Assembly (NCBI GenBank): GCA_034667405.1
Contig: JAXDJX010000031.1
Location: forward strand, 62,001 to 126,000
Direction of reading: 5' to 3'
Origin: JANXVR01 sp034667405
Lineage (GTDB): Bacteria; Actinomycetota; UBA4738; HRBIN12
Length of the DNA: 64,000 nucleotides
This document shows, one piece after another, positions 37,406 to 45,461 of the stretch (position 1 is its first letter; every line of letters starts with the position of its first letter). The translations under genes and the position numbers were made by a program. Below the pieces are notes generated by a model that saw only the letters and a list, made by a program, of their open reading frames with translations, made no database searches and was not told where the DNA came from.

Positions 37406-38773
37406 CTAAGAGATCGCGGTGGCGAACTCCTCGAAGTTCGAGACATATCGCTGCGCGTCTTCCTCCGTGTGCCAGATCGAGAGCGTCCAGTTCTCCTGCT
37501 TCGACCACGGCGACTTGAACACGCCACGGTTCTGCTGGAAGAGCCAGGCAAGGTAAGGGATCCGCTCGTCGATCCCGACCGCATCGCGGTACTCGCGAAC
37601 CACCTTCGTCGAGTAGATGACCGAACCCTTGGCGCCCGCGCCCGTCACGTAGGCGGGCAGCCCCGTCTGCTCGATGATCTTCGTGAGGTTCTCCTCCATA
37701 TAGGAGTAGACGGCATTGATCGCCGGGTAGACGTCCCGCGTCATGACCTCGGTGAGAACAACGCGAGAGGCGGCCATGGTGAGCGGGTTCCCGTTGAACG
37801 TGCCCGCCATGTCGTAGGCACCATCGATCACGAGCTGATAGAGCTCCTTCGTAGCGCCGATCGCGCCGCACGGGACTCCCCCACCCAGCGCCTTCGCCAG
37901 GCAGATGATGTCCGGCGTCACGCCGAAGAGTTCGACCGCGCCGCCGTAGGCCAGGGCGGCGCCGGTCTTCACCTCGTCGAACGCCAGGTATGCGCCGTGC
38001 TTATGGAGCAGATCCTTCAGCCCCTGGAGGTAGCCCGGTTCGGGCATGATCACGCCGCAGTTCATCATCGCCGGTTCGATGATCATGCCGGCGACGTTGC
38101 CCTCGTGCTCGGCGAGCGCCCGCTCAACCTCGGCAAGATCGTTGAACGGCACGACCCGGACCAGATCGGCGAACGCCTGCGGGAGACCCATGACCTGAGG
38201 AACCGTGACGGGATGTTCGCGCGGGCCGATCTCGCCGCGGTCGGGCGCGACCGAGAACATCAGGGAGTCGTGGTGTCCGTGATAGCTCCCCTCGATCTTC
38301 AGGATGATGTCGCGTCCGGTGTTGGCTCGCATGAGGCGTGTGGCTTCGAGCGTCGCCTCGGTGCCGGAGTTGCAGAAACGCCAGAGCGGGAGCTTGTAGC
38401 GCTCGACCAAGTTCTCCCCGACCACGTCCAGATCCTTCGTCGGCTGTGCGAAATGCGTGCCGCGCGCGGCCTGCTTCTGGATGGCCTCAGTGATCTTCGG
38501 GTGCGCGTGACCCATCACCATGGCGCCGTACCCCAGGTGGTAGTCGATGTACCGGTTCCCGTCGATATCGAAGAGGAGGTTGCGCTCGCCGTGATCCATG
38601 AACACCGTGTGTGGAGGCGAGGCCTGCCAGCTGGATGCCACGCCCCCGGCGATCGTTCGCGCGGCGACCTCGTGGTACGCGATCGAGGCCCTGTGCTTGG
38701 GTTCGAGCTCGGCTTCCTCTTCTTCGATGAGCTTGTCGATGAGCTCGAGGTCGAAGTCTGTCCTGGTTGCCAC
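37406..38773 (-). CDS. class III aminotransferase, glutamate-1-semialdehyde aminomutase-like (copy 2)
   Basis: 455 residues. FCNSGTEATLEATRLMRA, KIEGSYHGHHD, FDEVKTG and the lysine in LAKALGGGVPCGA mark the fold type I PLP site. Paralog of the gene at 35094-36473. The GTG at 38773 is preceded by AAGGAGGAG at a good distance; an upstream in-frame ATG at 38836 would add 21 residues with no homology to copy 1. It is first in an eight-gene same-strand run ending at 30745. Confidence 0.88.
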   Translation of the reverse strand: MATRTDFDLELIDKLIEEEEAELEPKHRASIAYHEVAARTIAGGVASSWQASPPHTVFMDHGERNLLFDIDGNRYIDYHLGYGAMVMGHAHPKITEAIQKQAARGTHFAQPTKDLDVVGENLVERYKLPLWRFCNSGTEATLEATRLMRANTGRDIILKIEGSYHGHHDSLMFSVAPDRGEIGPREHPVTVPQVMGLPQAFADLVRVVPFNDLAEVERALAEHEGNVAGMIIEPAMMNCGVIMPEPGYLQGLKDLLHKHGAYLAFDEVKTGAALAYGGAVELFGVTPDIICLAKALGGGVPCGAIGATKELYQLVIDGAYDMAGTFNGNPLTMAASRVVLTEVMTRDVYPAINAVYSYMEENLTKIIEQTGLPAYVTGAGAKGSVIYSTKVVREYRDAVGIDERIPYLAWLFQQNRGVFKSPWSKQENWTLSIWHTEEDAQRYVSNFEEFATAIS

Positions 38774-38820
38774 GGTGTTCTCCTCCTTCGAGAACCGCCG
38801 TTCCGCTCCGGTCGAGTCGA

Positions 38821-38836
38821 TTGAACGGCGATTCAA
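38821..38836. repeat. inverted repeat TTGAA-N6-TTCAA upstream of aminotransferase copy 2
   Basis: Perfect five-base arms six bases apart, 48 bases before the GTG at 38773. Candidate operator for the aminotransferase run. Confidence 0.4.
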
Positions 38837-38923
38837 CTTCCGTGGATGATAGCCCAGCGGCGATACCCCTGGCTAGTCCCGCAGGTGTGGCGTTGGTATC
38901 GTGGGAAGCGCAGCACGCTCGTG

Positions 38924-38998
38924 GTGGCCGTAGCTCAATTAGGTTAGAGCACCTGGTTGTGGTCCAGGGGGTTGGGGGTTCAAATCCCCTCGGTCACC
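38924..38998 (+). tRNA. tRNA-His(GTG)
   Basis: Acceptor GTGGCCG pairs with CGGTCAC. The base at 38923 is G and can serve as the extra G-1 facing discriminator C73 (38998), the histidine identity element. Anticodon loop TTGTGGT carries GTG. CCA is not encoded. Confidence 0.97.
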
Positions 38999-39008
38999 CT
39001 CTTCGCGA

Positions 39009-39040
39009 GAGCCCCGGTCGGCGATCCCCGACCGGGGCTC
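39009..39040. terminator. GC-rich hairpin terminator after tRNA-His
   Basis: Perfect 13-base-pair stem with loop CGATCC (arms GAGCCCCGGTCGG and CCGACCGGGGCTC) between tRNA-His and tRNA-Lys. No U-tract follows. Confidence 0.7.
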
Positions 39041-39083
39041 CGTGTCCGGAGAAGCGCTCTTGTCGCTGTTGGTATCGTGTGGC

Positions 39084-39160
39084 GGGCCTCTAGCTCAATC
39101 CGGCAGAGCAACGGACTCTTAATCCGCAGGTTCGGGGTTCAAGTCCCCGGGGGCCCACCA
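39084..39160 (+). tRNA. tRNA-Lys(CTT)
   Basis: Acceptor GGGCCTC pairs with GGGGCCC (one G-U). Anticodon loop CTCTTAA carries CTT, T-arm CGGGGTTCAAGTCCCCG, and CCA is encoded. The GTTGGTATCGTG upstream also precedes tRNA-His, suggesting paired promoters. Confidence 0.97.
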
Positions 39161-39184
39161 GTTGACCAGGTTCGATCTCGCGGC

Positions 39185-39526
39185 CTACCCCTGCGCGTGC
39201 ATGAACTCGAGTGACGTGACGGGCTCGTCGCCGACGACCCAGCCGTCGTGACCGGGCTGGATGTCGTAGGCCTCGCCCGGCCCGATCTCCGCTTCGCCGC
39301 CGTCGTCGGCCTCCACATGCAGCGTGCCCGACAGCATGTAGCCAACATGGTGAACCTGGCACGAGTCCGTCTTCACGACCGGTTTGACGCTCTCCGACCA
39401 TCGCCACCCGGGCTGAAAGACGTTACGGCTGATGGTGGAGTCCCCCACTTTCACCACCTGGACCTGCCCGTTCGTCACCGTTCTCGTCTCGTCCGGCGTT
39501 TCCAAGGCTTTCTTCGTCACACCCAT
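39185..39526 (-). CDS. cupin domain protein
   Basis: 113 residues, a single small beta-barrel. The two cupin motifs are visible around VHHVGYMLSGTLHVE and PGEAYDIQPGHDGWVVGDEP, with His residues for a metal site. Similar stand-alone cupins are often ligand sensors or dioxygenase-like proteins with unknown substrate. The ATG at 39526 follows a GGGGACGAGGG ribosome binding site and gives the natural N-terminus. Confidence 0.82.
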   Translation of the reverse strand: MGVTKKALETPDETRTVTNGQVQVVKVGDSTISRNVFQPGWRWSESVKPVVKTDSCQVHHVGYMLSGTLHVEADDGGEAEIGPGEAYDIQPGHDGWVVGDEPVTSLEFMHAQG

Positions 39527-39591
39527 CCCTCGTCCCCTTCTTCCCGAGATATGACCGTATCCCAGTTCGATCGAGTCGACAGGCGGGCGAG

Positions 39592-39852
39592 CTAGATCAC
39601 GGAAACTCGCTCGCGTCGCCACGGACGGTCGCGGAAGCGCAGGCTCATGAACGCTCCAAGGTCCAGGGCGACGGCCGATGCGCCGTAACGCAGAAGCTCT
39701 TGGATGCCGCTGCCGCTACAGAACTGTCTGACTATGGCCCCACCGTTCCGACACGTCTGCACGTACCAGACCGACCCCATCACGGTGCCCACCGTGAGGA
39801 ACAGACCCGCGACGGCCAGGAGAACACCCAGGGTGAGCTTCGCGTACCGCAT
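39592..39852 (-). CDS. small membrane protein, hypothetical
   Basis: 86 residues. One clear transmembrane helix at the N-terminus (LTLGVLLAVAGLFLTVGTVMGSVW) and a possible second one (YGASAVALDLGAFMSL). Two cysteines in the intervening loop could form a disulfide. The ribosome binding site is weak. No family recognised. Confidence 0.5.
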   Translation of the reverse strand: MRYAKLTLGVLLAVAGLFLTVGTVMGSVWYVQTCRNGGAIVRQFCSGSGIQELLRYGASAVALDLGAFMSLRFRDRPWRRERVSVI

Positions 39853-39939
39853 CCCATCGGTATCGACCTGGGCGCTTCGCGGCCTAAATCATGAGCGAAC
39901 CAGGTTCGTCGTGGGCGCGAGCCCGCGATGCGTGTGCGG

Positions 39940-40017
39940 TAGGCTCGCGGCGTGAGCCAGGAACATGCTTCGCCGCGCGCGAGTCGGCGCGAGATCGGTC
40001 CGCGCAACCGCAGGTGA
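39940..40017 (+). promoter_or_regulatory. possible leaderless mini-ORF upstream of the PP-loop gene
   Basis: TAGGCT (39940-39945) lies six bases before a GTG at 39952. That GTG opens a 21-codon frame (VSQEHASPRASRREIGPRNRR) whose TGA overlaps the GTG of the next gene (40014). The arrangement suggests a leaderless leader peptide that delivers ribosomes to the downstream start. It is inferred from spacing alone. Confidence 0.35.
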
Positions 40018-41120
40018 GCACCCCGGAAGTCGTGCTCGAACTCCGCACCGACCCCGGAGAGGTCGGCATGATCCGGGCCACCATCCGCTCGCCGGAGTGG
40101 ACGCGGAACGCGTGGTACGCGGCCGAGGGCGTGCCGCTCCGCCAAGACGCGACACCCTTCGTTCCGCCCGCGCTCCTCGCAGCGATGCGACACCGGGCCA
40201 GGTTGGTCGTCGACGGCGACGTGTCACCACTGCTCCTATCGAACCTCCGGGCGATCCAGGCGATGTTCTGCGTCATGCGCCCGCGCTGGCGCGTGATCGA
40301 CGTTCGCGCGACCCCGGGGAACCCGCGGGCGTCCGCCCCCGGAACGGCCGCGTTCATCTCTATGGGACTCGACTCGCTTTCGCTCGCCATCCGGAAAGGG
40401 GACGCGTTCAGCCACCTCTTGATGCTCCGGAGCTTCGGCTCGGAACCTCCGTTCGCGGCCGCGCGGGTCGAACGCGGTGCCCGAGAGCTGGCAGAACGCG
40501 ACGGGAAGGGGTTCATCCTGCTGGATTCGAACCTCCGCGAACTGTCCCATCGTGTGGCGGACTGGAAGCGGTTCCACGGGGCCGGATTGGCCGGTGCCGC
40601 GCACGCGCTGTCGCCCGTGATCGGGTCGGCCGTCGTCGCGTCCAGCATGTGGTTCATGGAGATGGTGTCGTATCCCTCCAACCCGCTTCTGGACCCGTTG
40701 TGGAGTTCGGAAGAGACGCGGATCGTCCACGAGGGGACCGAGCTGACCAGGACGGAGAAGGCGATCTCCATCGCGGGCGATGAGCTCGCGATGCGATACA
40801 TCCACCCGTGTTTCCTCACAACCGGCGACGGATACAACTGCGGCCGATGCGGGAAGTGCCTGCGCACCATGGCGTGCCTCCGGGTCGCGGGAGTGGTTGG
40901 GGCTCCGGCGTTCGATCGTCCGCTAGACCTGGCGCTGTTGGCCTCGCAGCCGGGAACGGTCCCCGTCCTCGATGCGATCTATCGCGAACAACTCTGGGGT
41001 GCGCTGACCTTCGCTCCGGGTGACACCGAACTCGCGGATGCCATCCGGGCGGCGATGGTGCCTCCCCGATCGAGGATCGAGCGGCTGCGACGGCAGGTGC
41101 AGAAGCGACGCGCCGTCTGA
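40014..41120 (+). CDS. PP-loop-like nucleotide hydrolase with C-terminal Cys cluster
   Basis: 368 residues. SMGLDSLSLA near residue 115 resembles a degenerate PP-loop (SGGxDS) of ATP-pyrophosphatases such as QueC. The C-terminal part has NCGRCGKCLRTMACL, the CxxCxxC zinc-type cluster seen in QueC-like enzymes. An N-terminal domain of about 100 residues is unrecognised. Activity may be ATP-dependent ligation or amidation, but substrate is unknown. The GTG at 40014 is chosen because it couples to a mini-ORF stop; an in-frame ATG at 39891 would add 41 residues. Its stop abuts the convergent hydrolase-like gene. Confidence 0.6.
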   Translation: MSTPEVVLELRTDPGEVGMIRATIRSPEWTRNAWYAAEGVPLRQDATPFVPPALLAAMRHRARLVVDGDVSPLLLSNLRAIQAMFCVMRPRWRVIDVRATPGNPRASAPGTAAFISMGLDSLSLAIRKGDAFSHLLMLRSFGSEPPFAAARVERGARELAERDGKGFILLDSNLRELSHRVADWKRFHGAGLAGAAHALSPVIGSAVVASSMWFMEMVSYPSNPLLDPLWSSEETRIVHEGTELTRTEKAISIAGDELAMRYIHPCFLTTGDGYNCGRCGKCLRTMACLRVAGVVGAPAFDRPLDLALLASQPGTVPVLDAIYREQLWGALTFAPGDTELADAIRAAMVPPRSRIERLRRQVQKRRAV

Positions 41121-41828
41121 TCAGGTCGTGAGGGTGGCGCCCATCGATGTGCGGAAGATCCCCGGCAATGACCCGGACGCTGCGAGTTTGCCGATCAACC
41201 GGTGCGTCCCTTCCGGGTGGGGATGCAGGACGACTCCGGGGAGACCTGCGAGGCGCTCGGCATGGAGACGGTCGAGCCGGTGCTGGACGGCATAGTGGAT
41301 GTGGATGGTGGTTCGGCCTCCAGCCCTCTTGACGTGAGGACGGACGTCGCGCCACGGCGCGCCTCCCGGAGCCGCCCTGAGCGAGCGGCTGCGATCGGCA
41401 TGCCGCCTGTCTCGGTGCCTCAGACGGTTCCACCTATCCGTGAACGTGTACGGCGAGAACACGATCACTTCGTCCACTCCGCACAAGACGCCGAACAAGA
41501 TGGCGGCCATCCCTCCCGAGGAATTCCCCGCGAAGACCGTGCGGCCGACACCGAGACCGCCGATCAAGGCCGTGAGCCCTGCCGCCGCTTCCGGAACCGA
41601 GGGACCGAGTCCGTTGATGCCGCGGAGGTAACAGCACTTGTCCAGATCGCGCGCGAAGAGCCGCTTGGCATCCAGATCGCCGATCAACCGGAAGAACTCC
41701 CACGAGGGGACGCCCATCGCGAAGATGATCCCGCCGAACGCCCCGATGAGCACATCTGACTCCGAACTCGCGTCCACGACGAACCCGCGCGTCTCATCGC
41801 GCAGCTGTGCTTCGAAGTCCCCCCTCAC
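41121..41828 (-). CDS. alpha/beta hydrolase-like protein
   Basis: 235 residues. A nucleophile-elbow-like GNSSGGMAAILFG (Ser) and a late HPHPEGTHRLIGKL stretch suggest a small alpha/beta hydrolase with unusual lid and no clear catalytic acid. The N-terminal GAFGGIIFAMGVPSWEFFRL pattern recalls a subgroup found near polysaccharide or PP-loop genes; that association is from general impression. It is convergent with, and directly abuts, the PP-loop-like gene. Confidence 0.6.
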   Translation of the reverse strand: MRGDFEAQLRDETRGFVVDASSESDVLIGAFGGIIFAMGVPSWEFFRLIGDLDAKRLFARDLDKCCYLRGINGLGPSVPEAAAGLTALIGGLGVGRTVFAGNSSGGMAAILFGVLCGVDEVIVFSPYTFTDRWNRLRHRDRRHADRSRSLRAAPGGAPWRDVRPHVKRAGGRTTIHIHYAVQHRLDRLHAERLAGLPGVVLHPHPEGTHRLIGKLAASGSLPGIFRTSMGATLTT

Positions 41829-41838
41829 CGGCCCGATG

Positions 41839-42612
41839 TTACTTCTGGATGGTGACCGGCGTGCCCATCGGCAGGCGCTTCAGCTTCTCCATGTCGGGGT
41901 TATACACACGAACGCATCCGTGGCTCACCTGCTGACCCTGATCGCTCGCGTTCGCCGTGCCGTGGATGGCCATCCGTCCGCCCCCCGGCCAATCGGTGAG
42001 CACCGTAGAGAAGCCCGACAGCCCGAGCGCGTACACCCCGTACGGTCCGAACGGACTCGCCTGCGGCACCTTCGCCCAGATGAAGTAGTGCCCGGGAGTC
42101 GTGGGCCATTGGGGCTGACCGACGCCGACGCTGAACCGATCGACGAGCTTGCCGTCCCGGTAGTGACGCAGGATCCGCTGCGAGAGATCCACGACAACGC
42201 TGTCGCGAACCTTGGACAGGGTTACCTCGTCTTGCGGCACCCAGGCCGCAGCCTCGTTCGGCTTGGAACCGAGTTGGATGTGGAGCCATGGGTCGCCCGC
42301 CGGCGTGCGATGTGTTCCGGTCACCAGGAAGGAGACTTGCTGCCCGAAGTCGTTCTTCGCGGGGAACGGCCACTGGATCCGAGCCGAGTTGAATGGCTGC
42401 CGGTTGACCAGGAGACTCGCCGTTTTGGCACGGGCGACGAAGGTTCCGTCGCCGAGGACCGGGTCGCTCCTCGCAGCCGGACTGGGCGAAACGGATACCG
42501 TCGGTGAAACGGGCGCGACGACCGGCGTCGGTGTCGGCGCAGGCGTCCCTGAACACGCGCCGGCAACGAGGCAACCAGCGAGCACGGCGACGATCAGGGT
42601 CTTCCTCGACAT
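41839..42612 (-). CDS. L,D-transpeptidase lipoprotein (YkuD domain)
   Basis: 257 residues. A lipoprotein signal ends in the lipobox LVAGAC, followed by a Pro/Thr/Val-rich linker. The C-terminal YkuD domain (about residues 130-255) has the catalytic motif IHGTAN and SHGCVRV with nucleophile Cys. It forms 3-3 peptidoglycan crosslinks or attaches lipoproteins at the cell envelope. GATAAT (42619-42624) lies six bases before the ATG. The GC-rich frame upstream runs into tRNA-Leu and is not coding. Confidence 0.93.
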   Translation of the reverse strand: MSRKTLIVAVLAGCLVAGACSGTPAPTPTPVVAPVSPTVSVSPSPAARSDPVLGDGTFVARAKTASLLVNRQPFNSARIQWPFPAKNDFGQQVSFLVTGTHRTPAGDPWLHIQLGSKPNEAAAWVPQDEVTLSKVRDSVVVDLSQRILRHYRDGKLVDRFSVGVGQPQWPTTPGHYFIWAKVPQASPFGPYGVYALGLSGFSTVLTDWPGGGRMAIHGTANASDQGQQVSHGCVRVYNPDMEKLKRLPMGTPVTIQK

Positions 42613-42618
42613 AGGCCC

Positions 42619-42624
42619 ATTATC
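42619..42624 (-). promoter_or_regulatory. putative -10 element of the L,D-transpeptidase gene
   Basis: GATAAT on the minus strand, six bases before the ATG at 42612. Leaderless spacing. Confidence 0.45.
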
Positions 42625-42664
42625 GGCGCATCTGGGCCGAACTAGACCGGTAGTCTTACCGGGC

Positions 42665-42749
42665 GCGAGAGTGGCGGAATCTGGCAGACGCGCTGGGGTT
42701 AGGTCCCAGTGCCCGCAAGGGCGTGGGGGTTCAAATCCCCCCTCTCGCA
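42665..42749 (+). tRNA. tRNA-Leu(TAG)
   Basis: Type II tRNA with long variable arm. Acceptor GCGAGAG pairs with CTCTCGC, anticodon loop GTTAGGT carries TAG, and CCA is not encoded. TAGTCT at 42651-42656 lies 8 bases upstream as a -10. Confidence 0.97.
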
Positions 42750-42786
42750 CCGATCCTCAAAGGACGCCATGCAAAGATGAACCGTG

Positions 42787-43167
42787 ATGCCCCGGAAGAA
42801 GGCTGACGCCCGAGACCTGACGTCGCCGTTCGATAGACGATGGCGGTGGCTCGCTCACCCGATCTTCCTGGCGTCGGTCGCCACACTCGCGATCAACGAC
42901 CACGTGCTCAAGGGGCACTACCCGAGTTGGTGGACGGGGAAGCTTAGTGACATCGCCGGCGTGGTCGTCGTCGGCATGCTGGCTGCGGTGCTACTCGGAG
43001 TGCGTCGAGGTCTCCTCCTCACCGGCACCGGCTTCGTGCTCCTCAAGACGATCTCAGGGGTGGGAGGGAAGCCCGTACTCGATGCGACCGACCTGGTGGC
43101 GGTCGTATTCCTCATCCCGATCGCCTCGTGCTCGGGCCTCTCCATCGGAGCGGAAATGGACCCTTGA
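42787..43167 (+). CDS. integral membrane protein with NDHVLK motif, hypothetical
   Basis: 126 residues, three hydrophobic segments (IFLASVATLAIND, GVVVVGMLAAVLLG, LVAVVFLIPIAS). INDHVLKGHYPSWWTGKLSDIAGV is characteristic of a membrane family in which longer members carry a C-terminal exported part. Here the frame stops at 43167 and a frame-shifted gene continues from 43128, so this may be a split gene. Tentative function: none. Confidence 0.65.
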   Translation: MPRKKADARDLTSPFDRRWRWLAHPIFLASVATLAINDHVLKGHYPSWWTGKLSDIAGVVVVGMLAAVLLGVRRGLLLTGTGFVLLKTISGVGGKPVLDATDLVAVVFLIPIASCSGLSIGAEMDP

Positions 43168-43196
43168 AGGGTCGAGGCCGGAATCTCGACGGCCGC

Positions 43197-44105
43197 ATGC
43201 CAGATCGGTGGACTGGGATGTCAGCCGGCCTCCCACTCGTCGGAGCGATCCTTGCAGTCGTCACCTCTACTGCCACCAGTTGTGCGCCTCGTTCGGCAGT
43301 CACCCGGGTGGCCGGCGATGGCGCGACGTTGTACGCATTCGTCAACCGCGGGTGGGAGAGCGGAACGTGGGCGCGAAGCGTCGACGAAGGTCGATCGTGG
43401 GGACCCGGCAGCGCACCCGTAGGTCTCACGTCCGAACCGTCCCGCAGTCCGTTTATAGATCCGGGTCCGAGCGGACCGGAAGAGGCATGCGCGCTCGATG
43501 GGACCTGCTGGCGCCTTCGCGACCAGCGCACCATCGAGCGCTTGTCACCCGGCGGTAACTGGGTTGAGGAGTTCCAGCTTAGCGATGCCCAGTATCGAGG
43601 GATCTCGACCGGCTGCGTTGGGGGCCACATCGGGATCCTGGGGTCGATCGCGGTTGCGGAGGGTGCTAGCCACAGCACCGTTGTAGCCAGCTACGGCGCC
43701 AACGGGGTCCTCCTGCGCGAAGACGACGGGCGATGGGTTTCGAAGCGCGTTCTCTCCGCGGGACCGTTCGGCAACATGGCTAGTGGCAAGGTGGGGTTCT
43801 TCGCGATGCTGCTCTTCGGACCGATCCTCGCTATCGCGATGTTGCTCTTCGGTCGCCGCCGTTGGCCGTCATGGCGTCGCGGACTCGCCGTGATCGGGAC
43901 GGGGTGGCTCATCACTATCACAGCACTGGGTGTGATCGGGTTCCTGGCCGGACCCGACATCAATCCAGCCCACCTCATCGGCAGAGCAGCGATAGCCGGC
44001 GCGGTCGTGACCGCCATCGCAGCCACCGTTGTCGCCCGAAGACCGCTGCCATCGGCGGCAGCTGGGCCGGGGCCGCTGATCCCCAACCGACCCGATCGCG
44101 GGTGA
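43197..44105 (+). CDS. exported/membrane protein with Asp-box, possible continuation of the upstream gene
   Basis: About 302 residues. An N-terminal hydrophobic segment (LPLVGAILAVVTSTATSC) resembles a lipoprotein or signal sequence. The region after it has a bacterial neuraminidase-like Asp-box SVDEGRSW, and the C-terminus has several transmembrane helices (FFAMLLFGPILAIAMLLFG, GLAVIGTGWLITITALGVIGFLAG). The start is uncertain: 43197 or the ATG at 43218, or the frame may join upstream through a shift, since it stays open from before 43128. Confidence 0.6.
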   Translation: MPDRWTGMSAGLPLVGAILAVVTSTATSCAPRSAVTRVAGDGATLYAFVNRGWESGTWARSVDEGRSWGPGSAPVGLTSEPSRSPFIDPGPSGPEEACALDGTCWRLRDQRTIERLSPGGNWVEEFQLSDAQYRGISTGCVGGHIGILGSIAVAEGASHSTVVASYGANGVLLREDDGRWVSKRVLSAGPFGNMASGKVGFFAMLLFGPILAIAMLLFGRRRWPSWRRGLAVIGTGWLITITALGVIGFLAGPDINPAHLIGRAAIAGAVVTAIAATVVARRPLPSAAAGPGPLIPNRPDRG

Positions 44106-44156
44106 GCGCCCGCGTCTGCCGTGCCGAACGATGCGGTACTGCCGGCCGTGGTTCGA

Positions 44157-45449
44157 CTAGGTTCGTGCCGGGACATCCTTCGTACCGTCCCGCGCGGCGT
44201 GCTTCGCGCGCTTCTCCGCGTACATGAGGCTGTCGGCCGCCTCCATGAGCTCTTGGACCGCAGACGGATTACCCGGGTCGAACTCGGTGATACCAACGGA
44301 GAACGCCAACTGATAGGGCTGCGTCGGTTCGACGTTCCGGCGAGAGGTCACCTCGCGGAGGCGGCCCAAAGCGATCTTCGCCCCTGGATCCTCCGACGTA
44401 GCCAGGAGCACACAGAACTCGTCTCCCCCGACGCGGCCGATCAGGTCGGAGTCGCGGAAGGTCGCCGCCATGATGTCGGCCGTTTCCCGCAACATCCGGT
44501 CCCCCGCGGCATGGCCCAGGGAGTCGTTCACGGTCTTCAGGTTATCCAGGTCCATGAACAATAGGGCCACCGGCTCACCGACACGCGCGGCCAGGCGCAG
44601 CTGGTGCTCGGCTACCGCGAGGAAGCCACGGCGGTTGAGCAGGCCGGTAAGTTCGTCCACGGTCGCCATACGCCGCAGCTCCTTCTGAAGGTCCGAGAGT
44701 TTGGCCCCCGTCTCGACCAGCACGCGGCCAAGTTCGCCTATCTCGTCCGGATCGTCGTCGGCGTCCAGCAACGGCTCACCGCGCTCCAGTCGACGGGCGT
44801 TCTCCTCGATGCGCGAGATACGGGAGACGACGCGCTCGGCGGAGAGGAACACGACGGCGAGCGCGAAGAGCACCGAACCCGGTGTCCCCAGCACGGCTAG
44901 GAGGAAGGCGAAATGGCGGGCCTGTTCCAAACTCACCAGGCGTGCCTGCAAGATCGCGGTCTCCTGGGTGCTCAGGTCGCCCAGGACCGAGCGGATCGTA
45001 TCCATAAGGCCTTTGCCTTCGTCCATGTTCGAGACCAGCGCCGCGTGATCGGTGCGTTCGGTCAACGGGGCGAAGCGCTGGAGTTCGACCAGCGCCGTGA
45101 GCCTGTCGGTGACCAGGAACTGCATCCGCCGGAGTCGTGAGGCTTCGTCCGGGTTCCCTGCCGTGAGAGAGGCGAGTCGGCTGAGGTCACCGTGGACCGC
45201 TTCCGCACCTCGTTCGTAGGGCGAAAGGTAGGCGCGATCACCGGTGAGGAGGAACCCTCGGGTGCCTGTTTCGGCATCTACGAGGTCGGTGAGCACGGCG
45301 TCGATCTCATGCTGCACCGCGTAGGCGTGCTGGGTTGCTTGGAGGGCGGTGCCGGATCTCCGCTCCGCGAGGAACGCGACGGAGGCCGATGCGAGCAAGA
45401 CGGCGACCGGGAAGGCCATGATCGTGATGACCTTCCCTCGGAGCGACAT
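44157..45449 (-). CDS. membrane diguanylate cyclase, CHASE3-HAMP-GGDEF
   Basis: 430 residues. A first transmembrane helix (MAFPVAVLLASASVAFLAE) and a second near residue 190 bracket a periplasmic CHASE3 domain with DAETGTRGFLLTGD. HAMP and coiled coil follow, then GGDEF (GRVGGDEFCVLLA) with I-site RDSD five residues before it. ELTGLLNRRGF is intact, so it should make c-di-GMP. It follows a sensor kinase by 12 bases on the same strand. Confidence 0.93.
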   Translation of the reverse strand: MSLRGKVITIMAFPVAVLLASASVAFLAERRSGTALQATQHAYAVQHEIDAVLTDLVDAETGTRGFLLTGDRAYLSPYERGAEAVHGDLSRLASLTAGNPDEASRLRRMQFLVTDRLTALVELQRFAPLTERTDHAALVSNMDEGKGLMDTIRSVLGDLSTQETAILQARLVSLEQARHFAFLLAVLGTPGSVLFALAVVFLSAERVVSRISRIEENARRLERGEPLLDADDDPDEIGELGRVLVETGAKLSDLQKELRRMATVDELTGLLNRRGFLAVAEHQLRLAARVGEPVALLFMDLDNLKTVNDSLGHAAGDRMLRETADIMAATFRDSDLIGRVGGDEFCVLLATSEDPGAKIALGRLREVTSRRNVEPTQPYQLAFSVGITEFDPGNPSAVQELMEAADSLMYAEKRAKHAARDGTKDVPART

Positions 45450-45461
45450 CAGCCATCACCT

